Shown: positions 22,325 to 32,690 of the stretch, piece by piece
Numbering within the stretch: the first letter of the stretch is position 1
Layout of the letters: the number at the start of each line of letters is the position of its first letter
Assembly (NCBI RefSeq): GCF_964340395.1
Contig: NC_135549.1
Span: 30,228,832-30,292,831 of the forward strand
DNA from: Glandiceps talaboti
Taxonomy: Eukaryota; Hemichordata; Enteropneusta; Spengelidae
Direction of reading: 5' to 3'
Length of the DNA stretch: 64,000 nucleotides
Position numbers and translations under genes: made by a program
The notes under the pieces: generated by a model
The model's database searches: none
What the model was told of the DNA's origin: nothing
What the model saw: only the letters and a program-made list of their open reading frames with translations

Positions 22325-23535
22325 AAATGAGTAAAAAGGAATATAGTTGGTAGTCCAAGTTGACGTATCATTGCAAACACATCTTTTTTGCGTTTTTCAA
22401 GATAAGGTGGTGAATTTCGCAAACTACGAAATATATAGTAACCTTCATCTAGATTAACTAGGCGATTGAATGCATCAGGGCTTAGAAGATCACCAGCTGT
22501 AATATTCTCGTTATTTGGTCTACATCTACGTAGGGCAAGGTATACTCTGTCAGTTACTTGTTTGATTTGTAGTTTCTTCATCTTAAAGAATATATTTTAT
22601 ATTGACTCTGCTACTCGTCTATCAATGCATCTTAGTTACCATTTACAAATGTCACTGTAGTGTGTATTTACGAGTCGTTCATTATCCTTTGGTCTTTGTT
22701 GGCCACAGAATATTGTTGGAAATGTCAAGTATTCTGCATCTGTGTCTTGGAATATACTAAGTTGTCTTTGACCTTCACCTGGTGCAAATGTTAATGTGTT
22801 TTCACCTGTAAGTTGTGAATCATCAAGTAAAGTATCCATATTGGCTTGAGCAGTGTCTGTCACATCAACTTCACTAAAATGATCAGAATCATCATCTGAT
22901 GAAGCATCACAAGGATCTTCGTTATCTGTTCCATCAACATTTTGTTCATTATCATCATTATCTATGAATGTACGTAAATCTGGGTTGTCAGGATTGTTAA
23001 TTGTATGTAACCAGGATTGGTCCATCTGTATACCTGCATTTTGATATAATTCACTGTTTTGTAACAGCCAGTGCAGAGCTGCTATAACTTTATGGGGTCT
23101 TACATTTTCAGTGATGTCACATCTTTGATATGAAAGTTTTTTCTTTAACTTGACAGGTATAGTTGCTGATGTATCTATAAGTCTTGGTAATGAATTTACA
23201 GTAGGATTTATATCACATGGGACATTGACCAGGTTACCTGTCATTTGCTGTTGAGATCCTCGTGGTAGAGATCGTATTTGCATGAATGGAATAGGCAATG
23301 CTATTAATCTTTCTTCTAGTTGATGTAGTTGTAACTGTGGAGGTTTTTCAGGAAATGTCAATTTATTATAGACAGACAATCTTGGAATGTCACCCTTTGA
23401 TATGGATTTATAACATGTTGTACATAACCATTCAGTATTACCTACAGACTTCAGTCCAGTCAAGCACTGATTAGCTAGTTGGTTACTAGTTTTGAATGAA
23501 TTAGAAATTGTGAAATTGTGAAACGGAGTAGTGTA
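22325..23535 (-). pseudogene. Helitron/Helentron Rep-helicase, N-terminal part (DUF6570)
   Basis: One minus-strand frame runs from about 23535. It starts LANQCLTGLKSVGNTEWLC and then shows the DUF6570 signature: IPRLSVYNKLTFPEKPP, LEERLIALPIPFMQIRSLPR, GNLVNVPCDINPTVNSLPR. It continues FPTIFCGQQRPKDNERLVN and HYSDICKW. Two in-frame TAA codons (22636-22638, 22597-22599) interrupt it. The frame resumes with KKLQIKQVTDRVYLALRRC and DEGYYIFRSLRNSPPYLEKR, KDVFAMIRQLGLPT, the opening of the helicase-like domain. There the similarity ends and the sequence passes straight into the acceptor of the RPA exon. The HUH nuclease and SF1 helicase domains are deleted. It is a dead, internally deleted element. 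Confidence 0.88.
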
Positions 23536-24803
23536 AACCTAGTACTAACAACCAAGACCATGGTGGAATCCTGACAACACGATATATCACCAGTTGAGAT
23601 TGTTGACTTTATCATCACCAATTATCTTGTCAAGTGTGGTATGAAATGAGGGGTTATATTTCCTGATACGTATGTTGTAAATGTATTTGAGTATACATTT
23701 TGCATTCTAATTTTCAGTTTTATATCATATGTGGACATGCGCATTCTATTTGTATTTCACAATGTAATTGTGATAGGATCTGGATGGTCACTGTTTGCTT
23801 TCTTCAGAAATTCTACTCTAAAGTGACAAGTCATGACAGACATGACCCTTTCTTGTTTATAAGACAAGTTAAAAAATATTACATTTGAATACTCCCAAGG
23901 CAACTGATTTACATGGCTTGTACCTTGGTACTTTCATTGATGTAGAATCTGGTAAATGTTCATTGATTGTTACTCTGTCAACTAAAAACCAATTTTGTTG
24001 TATTTATTAAATTTGTTCTGTACAACTATTTCTGTTGCATTAATGGAAAACACAAAATTGCACTGGCATGGTATCAATTTGTGAAGTGACTGATGGTCAA
24101 TTTTGTACATTGGGATCTCAACTCGGTCTAGTGGCAAAATGCCACTAGAATAATGTGATGTAATAACGGAACGGAATGGACTAAGATATCTGAAATTAGT
24201 GGTATTGCCCAGTTTGAAACTTTACAACACATCTATCATAAAAGCTATTTGCATGGGGATGAGTCCATAAAACAACCTCTGAGGTATATACATGTACACC
24301 TCATCTCTTTCACGTTGTCCAGGCTGATGTACTGTATACTACCGATACCTTGACCCATATGTTAAATGTAGATTGTAAGGTGTATGTTAAACAATCTGAT
24401 GGTTGTAGCTGGATTAGTGAGGCAGCAATAAAATTTTTAAAAGATTTTCTTATTTCAATATGGCACAATGCCAATATACTGCCCAAATGGAACTCGATAT
24501 TTGTCCCCAATCTTCCACACTCAACAACTTTGTTGATCTATTATGATCTATGATCTTTCTATCACCAACACCAAGGCGACCATGCTGCCACATCACAAAG
24601 TTGCAATGTTCAACATGGCAGTTTGTCCTATTACAGGTCATTACCATCATTAATTCAAAGCACGTTATGACTTGTTGCTCTCTTCAAAACTAAAACAGCC
24701 TCAGTTAGTACCAATCCATAAAAAGCTAAGAAAAAATACTGTATTGCCAAAAAAAAAAAAAAAAATGTTTTTTGCATTACTGAATTGAGGTTTGGACAGT
24801 TTT
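23536..24803. other. No gene recognised; probable 5' flank of the Helentron
   Basis: Non-coding AT-rich sequence. It may hold the 5' end of the Helentron, but I could not identify a terminus. An A-run of 17 sits at 24749. Confidence 0.5.
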
Positions 24804-25110
24804 TAGCACAACTGAATTTATGGTTAATAGTGATATAGCCAAGGAGAAGTGTCTGTGTGTGTGTGTGTGTGTTAACAACAAAGTCAAAAACCACCAAACT
24901 GATTACTTAGATATTTGGTAGGGATATTATTTTGGTTTCTTTTGGAGCAATCAAATGAAAATTAATGCATCGGAGATGTGTGGTGTGAGTCACCAACTGC
25001 ATTTTGAAAAACTTTTTAAACTCCAAAACTACTGGGCAGACTGGACTGAAATTTAGTGGGAATGTTTTTAAGAGTGTGTAGATTATGTTGAAAGATGCAA
25101 AACGCTTTTT
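24804..25110 (-). repeat. Hairpin-headed repeat family 1, diverged short copy
   Basis: It starts TAGCACAACTGAATTTATGG with a weakened hairpin, then has GTGTCTGTGTGTG, ACCAAACTGATTACTTAGAT and CTCCAAAACTACTGGGCAGA, the conserved landmarks of the family. It ends before the distal part. Strand is given relative to the proposed Helentron orientation. Confidence 0.8.
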
Positions 25111-26551
25111 GAATTTTTAAAATTGGATAAAACTTGACTAAGACATAATAATTGTTGTATTTTTTTCTATTATTGACATGCAAGGCACTACTAGCACTGA
25201 GTCCAGTATCACCTACACATTCATATTTATCTATTTCTGATCAACAAGCCTCTGTCTTCTCATGTAAGACTTCATTACTGAGGTCACAGATAACTAACCC
25301 AGATTCACAACAGCTATTGTTCGAGGTGTTAATCTGGGGATTAACAGCTCAATCCTTGCCTTGGGTACACTACAAGGCTCTCTAGCACTTTCAATGTTGC
25401 ACTGAAAGCTACCGAAGTCTCTCTTCTATCGGTGTTTTGTTGTCTAAACAGCACCGCGTCATCGCTAAGGGTCAAAGGTTATTTTCAACCGGAGGCCGAC
25501 AATTTCTGCAGAAAAAAATTGAGCAAGATTTAGCTGAGTTATTGCCTTTTAAAACTTGCTGGTTTTGGACGGACAAAATTATGAATATATAATGAACATA
25601 TTGATTTAAAAATGCAGCAATATGGAATTTGTTACACACTGTATGATAAATTCTGATGATAGGGCAAGTTGTGTTCTATGGGTCTATAGTAAGTTACACT
25701 CTGGGATTTTCGTCCTACCCACTTGGATTTTTTTCAGAAAAGTACATACTTAATTCAATAGTCGTAACATTTCCAACGTTTACATGAGGGTCTATGCGTT
25801 CATATTCATCACCCATGTCAAATTGAACACACAAGCTGTTCACGGGCTCCCGATCAATTTACCGGACCAGAGTTCCCACCGACCCCACAGCGGTACAAGT
25901 ATGGCCATGATCAAAGTGAAACTGTACAACGGAAAACATACAAAATGCTTTGAATATGATGTTTTACCTAAGAAGGGAAGCTAGCTTCACATCATAAAAT
26001 ATCCTCAGTATAATTGTAATTTTTCTTGGAAAACAATGCGTCATCTTATAGTATGTTTTGCTTTCCAACATGGTACTGAGAGTCGATTGTTTTTATTTTG
26101 ATTCATAACATGCATGTACCCCTGTCGCAATCAACGTAAAAAGACGCAACACTAACGTTTGTTGCAATAGTATCTACTGTGACCTGGAAAATTACCTGCA
26201 TCATGCCAAACACATGTTTAAATGTATATAGTGTCGGTCGACAACACGAGATGGTATGTGTTTACATGTCAACAATATTTGATCTAAGTCGGCTTCAAGT
26301 TCGCATGAGAGTTCAAGTGCCGATATTTCAAGTCATATATTACATTTATCATGATTCTGTCAGTAGGATAGCAAACTTTCCCATTGAAATATTGCTTAGT
26401 ATCGTGTGGTCTGTTGATTTATGTGAGACTATGTTGAATTCAGGCAGATTCACATGTTGGAAAGTTATTTCCATGACTAATGGAGTAATGTTTACCTGAG
26501 GCTGTGATCGAACAATGGGAGAAGGTTTGTTACGAATCTGTCTATACTTAC
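25111..26551. other. Unassigned, with a GC-richer open stretch at 25784-25984
   Basis: The plus strand at 25784-25984 is open for 66 codons and includes a well-placed ATG at 25901 (ACAAGTATGGCC) reading MAMIKVKLYNGKHTKCFEYD before a stop. Composition is less AT-rich than the neighbours. No donor site or known domain supports it, so it is recorded only as a possible exon or transposon fragment. Confidence 0.3.
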
Positions 26552-26617
26552 CTGTGCTGAGGTCTACTTCAGCTGGTTTCAGACTTGAAAGAGCTTTAAC
26601 AAGTTTGCATGATTGAT
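26552..26617 (-). CDS. Candidate 66-bp internal exon
   Basis: On the minus strand a pyrimidine-poor but valid acceptor (TTATGCCTTACAG) is followed by 66 bases reading QSCKLVKALSSLKPAEVDLS-TG. A strong donor, GTAAGTATAG, comes next. The exon is phase 1 on both sides. I do not recognise the protein. It lies 20 bases from the hairpin start of the family 1 copy at 26637, so it could belong to the same mobile unit rather than to a host gene. Confidence 0.35.
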
Positions 26618-26636
26618 CTGTAAGGCATAATTTTTT

Positions 26637-26683
26637 AGCACAACTGAACTGAGGTTCAGTAGTGCTATAGGGATCGCCCGGCA

Positions 26684-26749
<66 letters not shown>

Positions 26750-27340
26750 TAAACAACTTAAACTCAAAAACTGCTGAACCGATTGCCATGATATTTGGTG
26801 GGTCCATTACCTTGGGTGGCTAGTTGGGAAATTGTTCAAAATGATCGCATCACAGATGTGTGATTTGGGTCAAAAAATGTGATTTTTGGTCAAAAAACTT
26901 AAACTCAGAAACTACTGGGCAGATTGGTGCGAAATTTGGTGGGAACATTCTTAAGGGGGTGTAAAGTAAGATTTGTTCATGAGGGGATGATTCCATCAGT
27001 GATATGCAAATTAGGGCTGAAAATGTGTCTTTTTGGTTAAAAATCTATAATTCCAAAACCACTGAGCAGATTGGGCTGAAATTTAATGGAAATGCATTTA
27101 GGGATGTATGGACGAAGATATGTTAACCATACCATGATTCCATGAGTGATATGGAATTAAGGTGTAAAAATGTGAATTTTGGTCAAAAACTTATATCTCA
27201 AAAAATACTAAGTGAATGAGTTTGAAACTTGGTGAGATGTTTCTAGAAGTGTTATTCTTTGTCATTGCTTTTCCTCAAAAATCTTCAACTCTGAAATTAC
27301 CCAGTAGATTGAGCTTAACTTTGTTGAGAATGTGTAGATT
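26637..27340 (-). repeat. Hairpin-headed repeat family 1, long copy
   Basis: The hairpin TAGCACAACTGAACTGAGGT…AGTGCTA is at 26637-26668, then CCCGGCATCTGTCTG, about eight GTCT units and a (GT)n run. The full conserved body follows: CTGCTGAACCGATTGCCATG, ATATGCAAATTAGGGCTGAA and ACTTGGTGAGATGTTT. It is nearly identical to the copy at 34934, suggesting recent spread. Confidence 0.9.
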
Positions 27341-27537
27341 TGTCCTCATTAATAGCTGACACAGTGAGAACAGTACATTGTTAATTAACTATTTAATGTT
27401 TACTTTACTATTTCCTCTGGTATGCTGGTGGTAAAGCCTGTAGCATGGCCAGACTGGATTATGTAATATATTGTAAGACAGCTGTTTCATACGGAAGCGT
27501 ATTAGTGCCAAGTTGTAAGGAAAAAAATAAAATTTAA

Positions 27538-27870
27538 AATCTCGTAATTACGAGATTTCAATTCTCGTAATTACGACTTTTTTCTCGTAATTACGACTTT
27601 TTTCTCGTAATTACGAGTTTTCAATTCTCGTAATTACGACTTTTCGATTCTCGTAATTACGACTTTTTTCTCGTAATTACGACTTTTTTCTCGTAATTAC
27701 GAGTTTTCAATTCTCGTAATTACGACTTTTCGATTCTCGTAATTACGCCTTTTTTCTCGTAATTACGACTTTTCAATTCTCGTAATTACGACTTTTCGAT
27801 TCTCGTAATTACGACTTTTTGAATCTCGTAATTACGAGAATCGTAAAGACATTTCGATTCTCGTAATTAC
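27538..27870. repeat. Left-arm array of TCGTAATTACGA units
   Basis: About fourteen units of CTCGTAATTACGAC/G are separated by TTTTTT, TTTTCAATT or TTTTCGATT spacers. Each unit contains a 12-base palindrome. Orientation is opposite to the other two arrays. Confidence 0.95.
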
Positions 27871-28310
27871 GTCGCAATTCTCCGGTAAGTTGATATCTAA
27901 CTGGAAAAATCACACTGCCATTTTAAGTTCATGTTATAAGCAACAGCTGAGTTCTCAACAACACCCGATCATCGGGTAGTAAGTACATTTAAGGTGAACT
28001 GAACACTCTAATATAAGTCCAGTGAAATTACATAACACCTATAGGTTAAAAAAAGAAATGGCAATGAAATAACGTGTTCACATATGTACACACATATACT
28101 GGATGCAACAAGAAGTTAGTAGGTTCACTGCAATGTTTAAACAGGCAATCTGTCAATGAACTTAGCCAAATAATAAACACAAAACAAGAATTCCAGAACA
28201 ACAAGAATTCTTCATCAGCAAAGAATTTGTTCAAATAATTGGAGTCCAATATTAAACATATAGATATTCTGCTGAATTTCGGACACAACTCCAACTTATA
28301 TCCAATGATG

Positions 28311-28428
28311 AAGATGTAGGGAAACTGCCCAATACAAGACAGGATTACGACTGATGAAGGACCTAACGGCCGGTCCGAAACGTCTTAAAAGAAGGATCAA
28401 TAAAGTTTCTATCTCGGGACGTCTCGCC
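28311..28428 (+). ncRNA. Hammerhead-ribozyme-like motif
   Basis: The core CTGATGA (28351-28357) is followed by a stem II that can pair GGACC with GGTCC (28359-28375 region), then GAAA at 28377-28380. Stem III could form in two ways. ACGTC (28380-28384) can pair with GACGT (28418-28422), with C28423 at the cleavage position and a long loop. Alternatively AAGATGT (28311-28317) can pair with ACGTCTT upstream. Stem I is weak (TCG with CGA, 3 bp). The core is right but the stems are not compelling, so it may be a decayed ribozyme. It sits inside the foldback element. Confidence 0.4.
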
Positions 28429-28956
28429 AATGCCTTCCTACTATAAACACCCTGATATACCAGGGTCAATAACCTCGACAAACCGGTCATTTGGCTAACT
28501 GACCCTCAAACCAATATTATTATACCATACCAAATACATATATTCAAGTATTTATCAACCGTGGAAAAGGTCTCCACACATTTTCAAAATTGATCGAACG
28601 ACCTACGGTGCCACGTTATTGAATTTTAAATTTCAAAACCGTATAAATCTGATTTACCCTTAATGAAGAAAATTCTAAACTAAAGTTGTGAATTTTACCA
28701 AATATCAGATGGTAAATACTATTTTCTTCAATTTCAAATCCATTATTGATTCATTTTGCCGATATATAATGAAAGAATATTCTTCGCTGTTTTAATGCAC
28801 TCGAGTTTTTTTTAAAGAAACGAAAAACGCAATCAAATCATACAAACCGGTTACAAACACTCTATAGTACATTTGCTTAGTACATCAAAATTATAAGATT
28901 CGTGTCTGAACAATTCAAAAATTGAAAAATAACAAACAATAAAAAATCATAATTTC

Positions 28957-29490
28957 ATAATTACGACAATCAAAAAGTCGTCATTACGACAATCAAATAG
29001 TCGTAATTACGAGAATTAAAAAGTCGTAATTACGAGAATCGAAAAAGTCGTAATTACGAGAATCGAAAAGTCGTAATTACGAGAATCAAAAAGTCGTAAT
29101 TACGAGAATCGAAAAGTCGTAATTACGAGAATCGAAAAGTCGTAATTACGAGAATCGAAAAGTCGTAATTACGACAATCGAAAAGTCGTAATTACGAGAA
29201 TCAAAAAGTCGTAATTACGAGAATCGAAAAGTCGTAATTACGAGAATCGAAAAGTCGTAATTACGAGAATTGAAAAGTCGTAATTACGAGAATCGAAAAG
29301 TCGTAATTACGAGAATCGAAAAGTCGTAATTACGAGAATCGAAAAGTCGTAATTACGAGAATCGAAAAGTCGTAATTACGAGAATCGAAAAGTCGTAATT
29401 ACGAGAATCGAAAAGTCGTAATTACGAGAATTAAAAAGTCGTAATTACGAGAATCAAAAAGTTTAGAACGATTCTCGTAATTACGACTCG
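28957..29490. repeat. Internal array of TCGTAATTACGA units
   Basis: About twenty-two units of the 23-base type AGTCGTAATTACGAGAATCG+AAA run head to tail, very homogeneous, with occasional C for G changes (TTACGACAATC). The first units are shorter and diverged. Confidence 0.95.
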
Positions 29491-29992
29491 GAGAATTAAA
29501 CCTGTGATTATTATGAAAATCTAAAACATGTATATATTAGTAAAGTTCATGTTCGTATAAAACATGTGGCGTCTTACGATGTTTTATCACCATGAATGGC
29601 AGCATGTGACCTATTTTTGATCAGCAAGGCGCAAGCTCCAAATACGTTTTATGCACTTCGTTGAAAGCGCTTAGAATGTAGTACTATATAAGGGTAAAGT
29701 TACTTGATGGAGGGGGGGGGGCGAAGAAAATGGCATAAAAACAAGTTACTTTCCGAATTTTAAGGCTGTGACTATTTTGATGTGATTGCTTATATTTTCC
29801 ATGTTACCTCTAACTCCATTCCTCCGCAGCAAACCAAAAACAAAACAATACTACATATTTGATAATGAGAGGGCCCCCTTCTAAATATGGACCTTGGGAA
29901 TCCCAAAACTCAAATGGTTCACTCCTAAATTCCGCGCTCAGTGTGATAACTGACTTGCTACTAACTGTTGTTGGCTTACCACATGTATCATC

Positions 29993-30235
29993 AAAAAGTC
30001 GTAATTACGAGAATCAAAAAGTCGTAATTACGAGAATCAAAAAGTCGTAATTACGAGAATTGAAAAGTCGTAATTACGAGAATCGAAAAGTCGTAATTAC
30101 GAGAATTGAAAACTCGTAATTACGAGAAAAAAAGTCGTAATTACGAGAATTGAAAACTCGTAATTACGAGAAAAAAGTCGTAATTACGAGAAAAAAGTCG
30201 TAATTACGAGAATTGAAATCTCGTAATTACGAGAT
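29993..30235. repeat. Right-arm array of TCGTAATTACGA units
   Basis: About ten units form the mirror image of the left arm, including the same spacer changes (GAATTGAAAACTCG, GAGAAAAAAGTCG). Confidence 0.95.
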
Positions 30236-30284
30236 TTTAAATTTTATTTTTTTCCTTACAACTTGGCACTAATACGCTTCCGTA

Positions 30285-31886
30285 GTTTCATCACCTACCC
30301 ATATAAACTGAATGTAGCTGGCTTTTACAATATTACAATAAGACAACCAAGAAAGATAAACCTGTTACATTGGTATGACTTGGTTCCAAATTGATTTTAA
30401 AAAATAAAGAAGTACAAAACCTTGTAGACACATCCCTTTAAAGTTTGATTAGGATGTTGCTATACTTGTCTTGTACACTTCCAACATAGGATGGCTGGAT
30501 TATGATGATGGAAATTAGGTATGAAAATTTTGTTTTGGTTACAACTTTAAATCTTCAAAAAATTATATAATTATCTATCATTGCCCTGAACATGAAGTTG
30601 TGCGGCAACGCAATATTTGCGCTATTTTTAAGTAAATTAAAAACTATTTCATGTGCCTTCTTGCATGAGCCCTTACATTTGTGTCACCAAGTGTGATCTT
30701 TTTAACAATCTTAGATATGCCCAAGTTCTGGAAAGCTAACCTTAGAATTTTATCCAGGGAATCAAGACATCCAAACTAGTTGCACAATAATACCTTGTTC
30801 ATTTCTCTTTCTTTTTTCCTTTTCAACACCACTGCTTCAATTTGACACGATTTCTACATTACAATTTGGTATAACATCATCAGCAAACTCGTGATCTTGC
30901 ATCTGCACTCCGCACTGCTGGAGTACTGACACAAGATCATCTTTCAGAAGTTACATATTTTTTCCTTCTGGAGTTTGTCATGTTTGAACTGATTACCATA
31001 AAATCTTCAATTCGCCTCTCATTGATGTTTGTTTTCTTGTTGCTGATTATTCATGCTTGAACCATTAATTAAAAATGCTGCTTAACGACTCTAAAGCTGA
31101 AAAACAGCATAACAATAGTGGGGCTTTGTTCTGCTTGAAAAGAAATGAATGTCATGAAGGGGGAGAAATAGAAAAAAATGACCTAAAAATCATGTTTGTC
31201 AAGGCAAATTTAGAGGAACAGATATTATGCCAACAATTTGAACAGATGTATCAGCTAGTCTTTTAAAAGGCAAAAACCTACCATCAAGTTTATCATCAGT
31301 GTGTAGTTATTTGGAGCAGCTAAAGAAGTCATGGCCATTGTAGTTTTGAAATGGTTTGCAAAACTCGTCATCTTACATGTCTGCATGTGTTAACAGAGAA
31401 GAGTAATTGTAGCACATTTATCACAAACAATATAATCTAGAAAATCGTCACTGTCCATAGTCAAAAATACTTAATATTTACATGTACTGTCTTGAAAGTG
31501 CTAGGTTCAGTCATTGAGAAGACTTTATAAGTTAAATGTGTTTTAAAGATGCCTCTTAGACTTTAATACTTGGTGATAAAGTTCGATATACATCTTCTTC
31601 TTCATATTCAAGATATGTTTGTCAAACAGACTGCTCTAAATTCTGTTGGGTTTGCTGGATCATGGTTTAAGTTTGCATACTTGACAAAGTGAAATAATCT
31701 CATCACTTGGGAGGTAACTTTTATCCTTTAAAAAAAATGAACCTAATAGGTTCCACTTCAAAACGTTGCAGTCACTGATCACCGATGTGGCTGCCATTAG
31801 TATCAAACTCGTAGAAGAGAGTGCTCCATGCTTGGGTAAGCAGGGTGGGAATAATCAAAGTAAGTTGGTTGGAACTTGCGGTGCTT
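30285..31886. other. No gene recognised
   Basis: AT-rich non-coding sequence between the foldback element and the Penelope-like 3' end. The part next to 31887 is presumably the Penelope 3' flank. No repeats or motifs were seen. Confidence 0.55.
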
Positions 31887-31931
31887 AGTTGTTACTCCTA
31901 GTTTCACGCTCAATGCGATCATCAGACAACT
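31887..31931 (-). ncRNA. Hammerhead ribozyme of a Penelope-like element
   Basis: On the minus strand the order is AGTTGT, CTGATGA, stem II CGC-ATTGA-GCG, GAAA, then a three-base-pair stem III (ACT-AGG-AGT in outline), cleavage triplet GTA, and ACAACT. The last six bases pair perfectly with the first six to form stem I. All conserved core positions (CUGAUGA, GAAA, and a GUH triplet) are present. Short stem III hammerheads of this shape are known from Penelope-like elements, where they self-cleave element transcripts. It lies about 120 bases downstream of the GIY-YIG coding remnant on the same strand, the place expected. Confidence 0.75.
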
Positions 31932-31999
31932 GGCAGCTACTCGTTGTGTTACTGTATTTATATGTGTAAGGTGTGAACGAATTTATTGAAAGTTAATTG

Positions 32000-32600
32000 T
32001 GTGTTGTTTCTATGCATACAAGGAGTCCTCAGATTTGTCAGGTGGTGTTACTTTTGAAGTTCGCTGTGTAGAACTTGTTTTTGTGTCGGGGACTTTGAGA
32101 TGAGTTCAGAATTTATGTTGAGAAGTGTTTGTTTATCTGCATTGAGGATGCAGAGTTTTTCAGTTAGGCAGAGGTCGCACCATTTGGTTTCATTACTGTA
32201 TGTGCGTGGTCTCTGTGATATAGACCAGTCTACTTTGAACATTTTTTTTTAAATTTCTTTTCAGCTGCCAGACATATTTTCCATGTCCGAAGGTTTGGTT
32301 GTGGTCATTGTATCTTTGTTTGAAGGTATTTTCAGTCAGGCCGATGTACAGTTTGGGGATTTGGTTGCATTCCTTTCTTTTTACTTCTGTGTTGTAGATT
32401 ATGCTGGTGGTCAGGCAGCTTAAAATTTCCTTTAGGGGGCATGTACTCTTATTTCGGCAGTTGTAGGATTTCTCTTTGGTTGTTGTATTTGGGTTTCGGT
32501 AGTGGCAGCCTGGCAGCCATTTTGTTTGCCATAACTCAGACATGCTTGAACAGTATAGGGATATCAAAAACAACCATACGAGGCCAAACAACATTAACCA
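32000..32600 (-). pseudogene. Penelope-like element, GIY-YIG endonuclease C-terminus
   Basis: The minus strand from 32594 encodes KSYNCRNKSTCPL, then TTSIIYNTEV (the 'GIY' strand) and PKLYIGLTENTFKQRYNDHN (the 'YIG' strand and following helix), then KYVWQLKRNLKK. After a frameshift near 32230 it continues VDWSISQRPRTYSNETKWCD and LCLTEKLCILNADKQTLLN, ending near 32048. The Cys-rich lead-in, GIY/YIG pair and 'LCLTEK..I' tail are those of Penelope-like retroelement proteins. The reverse transcriptase domain is missing (5'-truncated), and the frameshift shows it is inactive. Confidence 0.85.
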
Positions 32601-32690
32601 GGTTTGAAAATGACAACATAAACTGCCAGTTCCTTAAAACCCAATGATAGCGGGGACTATGTCATTTTCAATGACTTGTTCCTCAATGGT
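32500..32690 (+). repeat. Dispersed repeat family 3
   Basis: Contains GCCATAACTCAGACATGCTT, AACTGCCAGTTCCTTAAAAC and ATAGCGGGGACTATGTCATT, ending in TTTTCAATGACTTGT with a small GTCATT/AATGAC hairpin. The same ordered phrases recur at 50040-50470 and 59175-59320. It has no coding capacity and is probably a non-autonomous element. Confidence 0.75.

Larger units (their letters stand above)
27490..30284. mobile_element. 2.8-kb foldback element with palindromic-repeat arms
   Basis: The left end TACGGAAGCGTATTAGTGCC (27490) is mirrored exactly at the right end, 30265-30284. Complementarity continues inward through the AGTTGTAAGG phrase into arrays of TCGTAATTACGA units. The arms are hundreds of bases long and mostly tandem repeat, the hallmark of Foldback/Galileo-like or long-TIR MITE elements. 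GTTTCA flanks it on both sides (27484-27489 and 30285-30290), an exact 6-bp duplication. There is no transposase. The interior, 27880-28955, is non-repetitive and carries a hammerhead-like motif. A third array at 28957-29490 lies inside in the same orientation as the right arm. Confidence 0.88.

Noticed and set aside
22582-22640. Intron between the two DUF6570 frames (GTAACT…TTTAAG)
   Set aside because: The two frames are in register and the sequence between reads LRCIDRRVAES and NIFFK as the family expects, with two TAA codons. It is coding sequence with nonsense mutations, not an intron.
26579-26807. THTHTDRQTDRQ frames
   Set aside because: Translations of GTCT/GT microsatellite in a family 1 repeat. 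Only the spliced 66-bp segment at 26552-26617 was kept.
28196-28230. Hammerhead core on the minus strand (GCTGATGAAGAATTC)
   Set aside because: A stem II could form with GAATTC but the required GAAA does not follow.
28957-29490. CRISPR-like array of regularly spaced repeats
   Set aside because: Spacers are not unique (GAATCGAAAA-type, nearly all alike), units are only 23 bases, and the array is part of a foldback arm in a eukaryotic genome.
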